From Muribaculaceae bacterium (GTDB taxonomy: Bacteria > Bacteroidota > Bacteroidia > Bacteroidales > Muribaculaceae): a stretch of DNA of 64,000 nt. The position numbers and the translations under genes were made by a program. This document shows positions 20,424 through 27,999 of this stretch, one piece after another. The first letter of the stretch is position 1. Each line of letters opens with the position of its first letter. The stretch is from NCBI GenBank assembly GCA_017620635.1, contig JAGAUV010000019.1, positions 1-64,000 of the forward strand. Direction: 5' to 3'. Under the pieces are notes generated by a model that had not been told where the DNA came from, searched no databases, and saw only the letters and a list, made by a program, of their open reading frames with translations.

Positions 20424-21652
20424 AACTACCTAAGCCACAACTGATAACACTGTCGAACGGCCTGCAGCTTGTGTGTGTGCACCAGCGCGGCGCCGGTGCC
20501 GGCATATTCGGGCTCACGGTCGGCGCCGGCAGCTCCGACGAAGCCCCCGGCGAGTATGGCCTGGCGCATCTGGTGGAGCATACCATATTCAAGGGCACGA
20601 TCCACCGTAGGCCATGGCATATCATAAACCGCATGGAGGCTGTCGGCGGCGAACTCAACGCATTCACTACCAAGGAGGAAACGACACTCTACACCATCTT
20701 TCCGCAGGGCTCGGCGGCACGGGCCATAGAGCTTGTGGCCGATCTGGCGATCAACTCGCAGTTTCCCGGACATGAAGTCGACAAAGAGCGTGAGGTGGTA
20801 ATAGATGAGATCAATTCCTATCGCGACACTCCGTCGGAGGCTGTCTACGATGACTTCGAGGATCTTGTCTATGCCGGTACGCCGCTGGGTCACAATATAT
20901 TGGGCTCGGCTGCGTCGGTGGCGTCGCTCGACGGTAGCGATTGCCGCGTATTTCTTGACCGCTATTATACGGTCGGCAATGCGGTGGCGTTCTACTCCGG
21001 TCCGCAGGCTCCCGATCATATCGCGGCGCTTGTCGATAAATATTTCTCCGCACTTCCGGCCGGCGCTCCTCGTGCGGCGCGTGAGCCTATAGCCATGAAG
21101 GCTGTTACCGACAATATCGTAATAGACGGGCTGCATCAGTCACATACAGTGCTCGGTATCGAGGTCGGCAGTATGTATGGATCGGACCGTTACGCCGACG
21201 GGCTGTTCTCCAACATGATGGGCGGCCCGGGCATGAACTCGCTGCTCAATATAGAGCTTCGCGAGCGGCGAGGGCTTGTGTATACTGTCGAATCGTCGAT
21301 AACACGCTTTGCGACAACGGGTCTGATGACGGTCTATTTCGGCTGTGATGCCGACGATACCGACCGTTGCCTCGACCTCTGCGTGCGTACAGCCAACCGT
21401 CTTGCCGATACTCCGGCCTCGACGCTCGACCGCCGTATCGCCGCCGCCAAGCGCCAGTGGCTCGGACAGTTGGCCATTGGTTCGGAGAATCGGGAGAACC
21501 GCATAATGGGCTCGGCACGGTCGGTTTTGTACACCGGCGGCCTGACAAGCGACGAGGAAGTGGTGGAGCAGATAATGGCTGTCGGGCGTGAGCAGATTGT
21601 CAGTCGCGCCCGGTCTTTCTCAGAGCCTTCAGTTCTGACATTCCGGCCCTGA
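20420..21652 (+). CDS. M16 family zinc metallopeptidase
   Basis: 410 aa, about the size of bacterial mitochondrial-processing-peptidase-like proteins. The inverted zinc motif HxxEH is H50-LVE-H54, and a distal Glu lies in DKEREVVIDEI. The second M16 half follows with the usual RRGLVYTVESSITRF segment. No signal peptide is visible, so a cytoplasmic or membrane-associated processing peptidase is likely. It is translationally coupled to ispG. Its last 53 bases overlap the 3' end of the convergent comEC gene. Confidence 0.92.
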   Translation: MKLPKPQLITLSNGLQLVCVHQRGAGAGIFGLTVGAGSSDEAPGEYGLAHLVEHTIFKGTIHRRPWHIINRMEAVGGELNAFTTKEETTLYTIFPQGSAARAIELVADLAINSQFPGHEVDKEREVVIDEINSYRDTPSEAVYDDFEDLVYAGTPLGHNILGSAASVASLDGSDCRVFLDRYYTVGNAVAFYSGPQAPDHIAALVDKYFSALPAGAPRAAREPIAMKAVTDNIVIDGLHQSHTVLGIEVGSMYGSDRYADGLFSNMMGGPGMNSLLNIELRERRGLVYTVESSITRFATTGLMTVYFGCDADDTDRCLDLCVRTANRLADTPASTLDRRIAAAKRQWLGQLAIGSENRENRIMGSARSVLYTGGLTSDEEVVEQIMAVGREQIVSRARSFSEPSVLTFRP

Positions 21653-23567
21653 ACGACCTGTCGAAAAGCCGTCGTGTGGCCACTTCGCGGCTTTTGCAGG
21701 CCTTTTCTATCTCGATACATCGCTCAGGGCTTGTGTTGGCTCCGATCAGTACTGTGTGGGGGCGGCATGTCGCGAGGAGTGCGCTGATGTCGTCCTTGCA
21801 TTTTCCGTCGATCAGCAATATGTCCGTTTCGTGTCGTGAGCTGTCCTGTGCGCCGGCATAAGCCACCGATATATTGCCGATATTCAATGACTTGTCGCAT
21901 GAGAGCATGTGCAGGCTGTCGGCGGCGTGGCCCTTGATATAGTCGCTCATGTCTACAGGCATTTTGCTTTTCGAGCTTATTACGTGACAGCACTTGCCGT
22001 GCCGCAGTATCAGCTGGTTGCCGTTTGTGTTGCCTGCCGCAATGAGCTCGGCCTCGGCGCTTTGTGAGGGAATCAGCAATAGCAGAGCGGCTGCCGGAGC
22101 CATGATGCCGGCCATGTAGCGGAGGCTCTTATGGGGCAGGTTCAGCGCAAGGCCGCACAGGACTATGGCGCATATCAGTATCGCCAGGGTCGACGGGTTC
22201 ATATATATTCCTGACATTATGCCGTCGTCGAACGATATGGCTATGTCGCAGATTTTCAGTATGGCCTTGCAGAGCGCGTCGGTAAGACCGACAGCCCATT
22301 GCCATCCGAATATTACCGATATGCCTCCGCCAAGCAGGAAGACGGGGAATATTATTGTGGCGAGGACATTGACCGGTACCGACATCAGCGGCAGGCGGTG
22401 GAACCAGTACAATACCGCCGGAGCCGTCGCTGTCATGGCTGCCAGCGGTACTGTCACGATAGAGACGAGGCGGTAGGGGATCGTGCGGTTGATCGTGAAC
22501 ATGTTGAGCCTGTCGGCGAAGACGAGCAGCCCGGCTATGGCGCTGACCGAGAGCTGAAAGCCTATTGAATACAGATTATACGGATTGTAGGCTATCATTA
22601 TGCCTGCCGCGAGCGCAAGGCTGTTGTATGGCGAAGATTTGCGTTGCAGCAGGCGGCCGAGATAGAATGCCGTGATCATTGTGGCTGCGCGGATGGCCGA
22701 GGGCTGTGCGCCCGTGACTGCCACGAAAAGCCATACTCCGAAGAGGATTATGACGTATCTTAGCCTGCCGATGCTCGACCATGCTTTTGCCGGCCAGAGG
22801 GCGAGCGCAAGAAGCCATGCCACTATACCTACGTGGAATCCGCTGACGCACAGCAGATGGGCGAGGCCGGTAGCGCGGAAGCGTTCTTTCACGGCCATAT
22901 CGGTATCGCCGGTGCCGAGGCATGCGCCGACAAGGAGCGAAGCGGCTTCGGGCGAGAGGCCTGAGGAATAGCATCTTTCGGCAATGGCTGTCCTGAGCGA
23001 TGCCACACGTGTGAGCAGGCTGTTGCTGTGGCCCGTAATTTCGAACTGCTCAGGCTTGACAAACATTGTCGCCGATATGCGGTCGGCTTTGTTGACCTGC
23101 GACGATATGCCCATGAAGGGTATGTCGGCCATGCGGTCGCAAGGCTCGAGCACACCTCTTATGCTCACGCGGTCTCCTTCGCCTATCGGTTTTGTGTGGT
23201 CGGATACGCTCAGTCTTATTCTGAACGGAGTCCGCGCCATACCGTCGGCTTTGTCGGCGATCACTATGGCGCGTATTCCTCGCTTGCCCATTGCCGGGCT
23301 CTCTACGGTGCCCTCTATGCTGAGCTCCCGTGTATCTAAACTTAGAGCCGCAGGCGACAGTATGAGTGCGGAAACCGATGTGGCTACGGCTCCGACGGCG
23401 CAGAAGATAAGAGCTCTTGTAGGGTTGGACAGCGCGAATATACCGGCAAGGGCAAGCAGCGCAAGGGCGGCGACAGGCCATATGCCGTCGGCTGTCAGCA
23501 GCAAGGCGGCAGCAAGCGCTCCCGCCATAAATGGGAAGGCCGGCAGCGATGAGCTCAGCCTATCCAT
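21600..23567 (-). CDS. ComEC/Rec2-type DNA-uptake membrane protein
   Basis: 655 aa. It opens with strongly hydrophobic segments (residues about 10-75), then a soluble OB-like DUF4131 region and the ComEC/Rec2 multi-helix core (CLGTGDTDM, GLAHLLCVSGFHVGIVAW, GAQPSAIRAATM). The last about 150 residues look like a remnant of the metallo-beta-lactamase domain without a clear HxHxDH motif. ComEC carries single-stranded DNA across the inner membrane in natural transformation. The start lies 1 base after the upstream transporter gene's stop, and the 3' end overlaps the M16 peptidase gene on the other strand. Confidence 0.9.
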   Translation of the reverse strand: MDRLSSSLPAFPFMAGALAAALLLTADGIWPVAALALLALAGIFALSNPTRALIFCAVGAVATSVSALILSPAALSLDTRELSIEGTVESPAMGKRGIRAIVIADKADGMARTPFRIRLSVSDHTKPIGEGDRVSIRGVLEPCDRMADIPFMGISSQVNKADRISATMFVKPEQFEITGHSNSLLTRVASLRTAIAERCYSSGLSPEAASLLVGACLGTGDTDMAVKERFRATGLAHLLCVSGFHVGIVAWLLALALWPAKAWSSIGRLRYVIILFGVWLFVAVTGAQPSAIRAATMITAFYLGRLLQRKSSPYNSLALAAGIMIAYNPYNLYSIGFQLSVSAIAGLLVFADRLNMFTINRTIPYRLVSIVTVPLAAMTATAPAVLYWFHRLPLMSVPVNVLATIIFPVFLLGGGISVIFGWQWAVGLTDALCKAILKICDIAISFDDGIMSGIYMNPSTLAILICAIVLCGLALNLPHKSLRYMAGIMAPAAALLLLIPSQSAEAELIAAGNTNGNQLILRHGKCCHVISSKSKMPVDMSDYIKGHAADSLHMLSCDKSLNIGNISVAYAGAQDSSRHETDILLIDGKCKDDISALLATCRPHTVLIGANTSPERCIEIEKACKSREVATRRLFDRSFRAGMSELKALRKTGRD

Positions 23568-23568
23568 G

Positions 23569-24513
23569 TCATACTGTTTCGAGTACTACAAGCAGCGATG
23601 ATATGCTTATTATAATCCAGAGCGCTACAGCCTGGAGGAAGGGCTTTATGCCTACTTTTTTGATCGAGGACATCGACAGTGAGGCTCCGATGCAGAACAG
23701 GGTCACTACCATGCCGCGCTTGGCGATCCACACCATTGTGTCGACAAACCATCCCGGCAGAGCTACATATGTATTGACTATCATTGCCAGGACGAAAATG
23801 AAGATGAACCAGGGTATAGAGATCTTCGATTTCTTGTCGCGGAAGATAAACATCGTCACGAAGGCCAGCGGAATGATCCAGAGCGCACGTGTGAGCTTTA
23901 TCAGCGTGGCTGTCTTCATGGCTTCCTCGCCGAATATCTCGCCGGCGCCGACTACCGACGAGGTATCGTGGATGGCAATGGCGGCCCATGTGCCGAATTG
24001 CTGCTGTGTCATGTCGAAGAGGTGGCCGAGCGGTGGGAAGATGAAAAGCGCTATCGAATTGAGCACGAATATCACGCCGAGCGACACCGCCATCTCGTTT
24101 TCATCGGCCTTGACAACAGGACCTACAGCCGCAATGGCGCTGCCGCCGCAGATTGCCGTGCCCGACGAGATGAGGTAGCTCGTCTTGCGGTTGATATGCA
24201 GCCAATAGCCTATCAGCACGCCCAGACACATCACGCCGATAACCGAAACGACAGTGAAGAGCATGCCTTCCGAGCCCGATTTGAGCGACTCCTGAAGATT
24301 CATGTTGAAGCCAAGACAGACTACGGCTACCTGAAGCAGATATTTCGAAGTCTTCTTATTGAACTTGGGGCAGGGGTTGGGGAAGATAAAAGCGAAGATA
24401 AGACCGCATAGCAGGGCCACCGGCGCACTGATCTGCGGAAGCCCGAAGCTATTGAACGGTATAAGTATCAACGCGATAAGGATGATGTAAACCGCTTTTG
24501 CTGTTAGTTTCAT
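23569..24513 (-). CDS. YeiH/UPF0324 family membrane transporter (putative sulfate exporter)
   Basis: 314 aa with about ten membrane segments and the family features LLCGLIFAFIFPNPCPKF, VVCLGFNMNLQESL and SGTAICGGSAIAAVGPVV. ATG 24513 (MKLTAKAVYIILIALIL) is chosen because it forms an ATGA overlap with aroE; the longer frame start at 24663 lies inside aroE. The family is annotated as putative sulfate exporters, but the substrate is poorly established. It is the fourth gene of the PASTA-rluD-aroE-yeiH-comEC operon. Confidence 0.88.
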   Translation of the reverse strand: MKLTAKAVYIILIALILIPFNSFGLPQISAPVALLCGLIFAFIFPNPCPKFNKKTSKYLLQVAVVCLGFNMNLQESLKSGSEGMLFTVVSVIGVMCLGVLIGYWLHINRKTSYLISSGTAICGGSAIAAVGPVVKADENEMAVSLGVIFVLNSIALFIFPPLGHLFDMTQQQFGTWAAIAIHDTSSVVGAGEIFGEEAMKTATLIKLTRALWIIPLAFVTMFIFRDKKSKISIPWFIFIFVLAMIVNTYVALPGWFVDTMVWIAKRGMVVTLFCIGASLSMSSIKKVGIKPFLQAVALWIIISISSLLVVLETV

Positions 24514-25289
24514 ATCAATTGAATGTCTTTGTTGGTCCATATTCGGTAAGCTGCCATGGCCTGTCGCCGCAGCATTTCCTCTCCGTTTTTCACTTGTGCG
24601 CCCTGTTCCGCGCAGCGGCGCATAAATTCGGTCACGGCAGGGTTGTAGACGAGGTCGAAGCACCTGTGTGCCGCCGTGATATATTCGTAGGGTATCGGGG
24701 CACAGCCGGAGGTGTCGGGGTAGGTACCCAAAGGAGTGGTGTTGACGATCAGAAGGTGCTCTGCCATAAGCTCCTTTGTAAGCTCGCTGTAGCCCAGGGT
24801 GTCGGCGCCGCGTTTTCCGCGTGATACGAATCTGTGCTCCACGCCGAGGCTGTCGAGTGCGACAGCGACAGCTTTTGATGCGCCGCCTGTCCCAAGGATC
24901 AGGGCTTTGCAGGGCTTTGTGGCAGTGACAAACGGCTCCACCGACTGACGGAAACCCTCTACATCGGTATTGTATCCGTCGAGACCGAGCAGACGGCCGT
25001 CGGCATCGCGGCGCACCTTTACGGCATTTACGGCCTCGGCCCGGGCGGCTACTTCATCGAGATTGTCGAGGAAGGGTATGATGGCCTGTTTGTAAGGGAG
25101 GGTAACATTGAATCCCTTGAGCTGCGGATTGAGCAGCAGCAAGCGATAGAGCGCGGCTGCATCAAGCTCCGCGAGGTCGAAGTTCTCGTAGTTTATGCCT
25201 TTGGCATTGAAGAGTTTCTTTGAATAGGAATGTCCCAGCGGATGCCCGACAAGTCCGTATTCTGTTTTCGATAGTTCCGGTAGTTTCAT
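24510..25289 (-). CDS. aroE: Shikimate dehydrogenase
   Basis: 259 aa. ATG 25289 gives MKLPELSKTEYGLVGHPLGH and forms an ATGA overlap with rluD. The substrate pocket HPLGHSYSKKLFN, the catalytic Lys in VTLPYKQAI, NAVKV and the NADP loop LGTGGASKAVAVAL are all present. Also seen is GYNTDVEGF. It reduces dehydroshikimate to shikimate in aromatic amino-acid synthesis. Its place between rluD and a transporter is operon convenience rather than a pathway cluster. Confidence 0.95.
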   Translation of the reverse strand: MKLPELSKTEYGLVGHPLGHSYSKKLFNAKGINYENFDLAELDAAALYRLLLLNPQLKGFNVTLPYKQAIIPFLDNLDEVAARAEAVNAVKVRRDADGRLLGLDGYNTDVEGFRQSVEPFVTATKPCKALILGTGGASKAVAVALDSLGVEHRFVSRGKRGADTLGYSELTKELMAEHLLIVNTTPLGTYPDTSGCAPIPYEYITAAHRCFDLVYNPAVTEFMRRCAEQGAQVKNGEEMLRRQAMAAYRIWTNKDIQLI

Positions 25290-26359
25290 TTCTGCAATCC
25301 GGCGCTGTAGGTTCGCCACCGGTCGATTAATGCCTGCATATCGTCAGGTATGGGTGCGGTAAAAAACATTTCTTCGCCTGTCTCGGGGTGGATAAAGCCG
25401 AGGGTACGGGCATGGAGTGCCTGACGCGGACAGGTCTCGAAGCAGTTGTTGATAAAGGCGAGATAGGTCGACGACGACACGCCGCGCAGCACCTTGTCGC
25501 CGCCATAGCGTGCGTCGGCAAACAGCGGATGGCCGAGCGATTTCATGTGCACGCGTATCTGGTGTGTGCGCCCTGTCTCGAGCACACATTTTACCATCGA
25601 CACATGGGCGAATGGCTCTATTACCTCATAGTGGGTAACAGCGCGTTTGCCTTCGGGGCCGTCGAGAGGGAAGGTGGTCATCTGCAGGCGGTCCTTGGGC
25701 GAGCGGCCTATGTTTGTCGCTACTGTGCCGGTCGGCGGATCGGGTGTGCCCCACACAAGTGCCACATACTCGCGTTTGGTGGTCTTGTTGAAGAACTGCC
25801 GCCCGAGGTTGGTCTTGGCGTCGGGAGTCTTGGCTATGACGAGCAGGCCGGAGGTATCCTTGTCGATACGGTGCACGAGCCCCAGACGAGGGTCATTGAC
25901 GTCATAGTCGGGTGTGTCGCGGAAATGCCATGCGAGAGCGTTGACGAGTGTGCCGTCGTAGTTGCCGTGGCCGGGGTGTACGACGAGTCCGGCCGGTTTG
26001 TTGACCACGAGCACGTAGCGGTCCTCGTACACTATGTCGAGTGGAATGTCCTGGGCGACGATCTCGAACTCGTAGCGCGGACGGTCCATGACCACCTGCA
26101 CTACATCGAGGGGCTTCACGCGGTAATTGCTCTTAACGGCCTTGCCGTTGACCAGTATGCATCCGGCTTCGGCGGCCTGCTGCACGCGGTTGCGCGACGA
26201 TTTCTGCAGACGTGTCACAAGGAATTTGTCGACACGCAGCAGTTCCTGGCCTTTGTCGGCCACGAAGCGGAAATGTTCGTAGAGCTCGGTGCCGTTGACT
26301 TCGACTACCGGGCTGTCGTCGACTTCATTGTCGAGTTCGATCCGGTCGGCCTCTGACAT
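25286..26359 (-). CDS. RluA/RluD family 23S rRNA pseudouridine synthase
   Basis: 357 aa. After about 35 acidic residues comes an S4 RNA-binding domain (LRVDKFLVTRLQKSSRNRVQ). The synthase domain carries the catalytic Asp in HRIDKDTSGLLV, plus GRTHQIRVHMKSLGHPL and KPAGLVVHPGHG. The RluD-like length and S4 domain point to modification of 23S rRNA helix 69, but the exact target is inference. It shares one base with the PASTA gene (TAATG) and four with aroE. Confidence 0.92.
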   Translation of the reverse strand: MSEADRIELDNEVDDSPVVEVNGTELYEHFRFVADKGQELLRVDKFLVTRLQKSSRNRVQQAAEAGCILVNGKAVKSNYRVKPLDVVQVVMDRPRYEFEIVAQDIPLDIVYEDRYVLVVNKPAGLVVHPGHGNYDGTLVNALAWHFRDTPDYDVNDPRLGLVHRIDKDTSGLLVIAKTPDAKTNLGRQFFNKTTKREYVALVWGTPDPPTGTVATNIGRSPKDRLQMTTFPLDGPEGKRAVTHYEVIEPFAHVSMVKCVLETGRTHQIRVHMKSLGHPLFADARYGGDKVLRGVSSSTYLAFINNCFETCPRQALHARTLGFIHPETGEEMFFTAPIPDDMQALIDRWRTYSAGLQK

Positions 26360-26988
26360 TATTCCTGATCAAATACGGGTTCGATAAATTCGCTGTCGAC
26401 CGACAGCGAGTCCTCCTCGAGCGTCACGGCGTGGCCCACCGACAGTGTGACGGTAGATGTGATGGGTATTACCGAGCCTACAGTCAGCGGTGTGTCGCCG
26501 TAGCTGGCGCCAACGACGAGATCGACATATTCCGACGGCACTTCCTTGATGCGTATGTCGGTAATGCCTATGCCGCGGAGGTACGACATGGCCTGGCGCG
26601 ACGACACATTGCCTGTGAGCGGCATGGAGATGGTAACCTGCTTGGGCGAGAAGGCCGTGACGGTAACATATACCTGGCGCCCGTCCTTGACGATGGCGCC
26701 GGCACGGGGCCACGACTCCACGACTGTGCCGGGCGCAAGATTGCGGTCGTAGATAGAGTCGGAGATCTCGATGCTGAGCTTGTTGGCCGTGAGTATGCTG
26801 CCGGCCTCGCTGTATGATTTGCCTTTAAGCTGCGGCACTACGGCATTGGCGCCGTGGAGTGTCCAGAAATCGAGGAATATGAGTACAAGCCACAGCAGGA
26901 CAAGGCCTGTCGCCGTTACCATGATGAGATGCGACAGGAAGGGGTGCTTGCTGTAGAAATCGCGTATCGAGAATTTTGTTTTTGCCAT
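26359..26988 (-). CDS. PASTA-domain membrane protein
   Basis: 209 aa: a short cytoplasmic N-terminus, one membrane helix (about 20-42, HLIMVTATGLVLLWLVLIFL), and two to three periplasmic PASTA-like repeats. These read ANAVVPQLKGKSYSEAGSIL, then a region ending SWPRAGAIVKDGRQVYVTV, then a third ending TSTVTLSVG. PASTA domains bind peptidoglycan fragments. In Bacteroidales such a gene commonly precedes rluD (family knowledge from memory). Its start is preceded by a -7 box at 27011. Confidence 0.88.
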   Translation of the reverse strand: MAKTKFSIRDFYSKHPFLSHLIMVTATGLVLLWLVLIFLDFWTLHGANAVVPQLKGKSYSEAGSILTANKLSIEISDSIYDRNLAPGTVVESWPRAGAIVKDGRQVYVTVTAFSPKQVTISMPLTGNVSSRQAMSYLRGIGITDIRIKEVPSEYVDLVVGASYGDTPLTVGSVIPITSTVTLSVGHAVTLEEDSLSVDSEFIEPVFDQE

Positions 26989-27010
26989 GTATGTCGAACC
27001 TTGTGAATTG

Positions 27011-27018
27011 CAAAATTA
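27011..27018 (-). promoter_or_regulatory. -7 box upstream of the PASTA-rluD-aroE operon
   Basis: The minus strand reads TAATTTTG, a perfect TAnnTTTG, 22 bases upstream of ATG 26988. No good TTTG is seen at 19-21 bp; the nearest (complement of 27045-27048) is 26 bp away. Confidence 0.5.
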
Positions 27019-27069
27019 GCAAAAATGCCCGAACCTACATAATACAAATGCCGGAAAGTTCGGTAAGTT

Positions 27070-27999
27070 CTATACCAGGCGGTAGAAACCGGCCGGAAGC
27101 GGACAGGTAAAGTTCATGTCCTTGCGTGTCACGGGGTGTACGAAGCGCAGTGTACGCGCGTGCAGACACAGGCGGTGGATGGGCGAGGACTTGGCGCCGT
27201 AGCGGCGGTCGCCTACGATGGGATGGCCCGATTCGGTCATGTGCACGCGAATCTGGTTCTTGCGGCCGGTGGCAAGGCTGAGCTCTACCATCGAGTAGGG
27301 CGCACGGGTCTTCACTGTCTTGTAGTATGTCACGGCCAGCTGTCCTTCTTCGGGATTCTTGGTCGAGTACACCTCATGGGCGCTGTTCTCGGCGAGGTAG
27401 CTGCGTATTTCGCCCTCTTCCTGCTCGAGCGAGCCCTCGATTATGGCGATATACTTGCGCTCGAGCACCATGTTGTTCCAGTTGTGCTGCATGGTGTCTT
27501 TCACTTCGGCGCTCTTGGCAAACATCATCAGCCCCGAGGTGTCGCGGTCGAGACGGTGGATGATAAACAGTTTGTTGCGCGGATCCTTGCGTTTGAGGTA
27601 GTCGCGCAGTATCGAATAGGCTGTGCCGTCCTTGATGCGGTCGGTACCCATCGAGAGCAGGCCGTAGCCCTTGTTTACCACTATTATGTCGTCGTCCTCG
27701 TAGACAATCTTAAGGCGCGGATTCGAGAAGGTCTGGAACTCGCGCGTGGTGTTTACCTTTACCTCGTCGCCGGGAGTGAGGGGATGGTCGAACTGTGTTA
27801 CCACATTCTCGCCCACCATTATCTGACGGTGCTTGAGATAGTCTTTTACCGTAGTGCGTTTACGCTCGGGCATGACGGAAAAAAGATATTCGAGCAGAGT
27901 GGAGGGCGCGTTTTCGTATACGGTGTAGCTTTCTATATTGTCGGGCCTGAACACGCCGGGCTGTGTGCCGGGCTTGGCTGCGAGTGGTTTCTTTGCCAT
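27070..27999 (-). CDS. Second RluA family pseudouridine synthase
   Basis: 309 aa. It has an S4-like N-terminal region (TVKDYLKHRQIMVGENVV) and the synthase domain with the catalytic Asp in HRLDRDTSGLMMFAKS and GRKNQIRVHMTESGHPIVGD. It is paralogous to the gene at 25286 but clearly different (VNKGYGLLSMG instead of VNKPAGLVVHPG). The RNA target is not predictable from sequence alone. Its ATG shares one base with the topA stop (TAATG), so it is translated as part of the topA transcript. Confidence 0.9.
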   Translation of the reverse strand: MAKKPLAAKPGTQPGVFRPDNIESYTVYENAPSTLLEYLFSVMPERKRTTVKDYLKHRQIMVGENVVTQFDHPLTPGDEVKVNTTREFQTFSNPRLKIVYEDDDIIVVNKGYGLLSMGTDRIKDGTAYSILRDYLKRKDPRNKLFIIHRLDRDTSGLMMFAKSAEVKDTMQHNWNNMVLERKYIAIIEGSLEQEEGEIRSYLAENSAHEVYSTKNPEEGQLAVTYYKTVKTRAPYSMVELSLATGRKNQIRVHMTESGHPIVGDRRYGAKSSPIHRLCLHARTLRFVHPVTRKDMNFTCPLPAGFYRLV

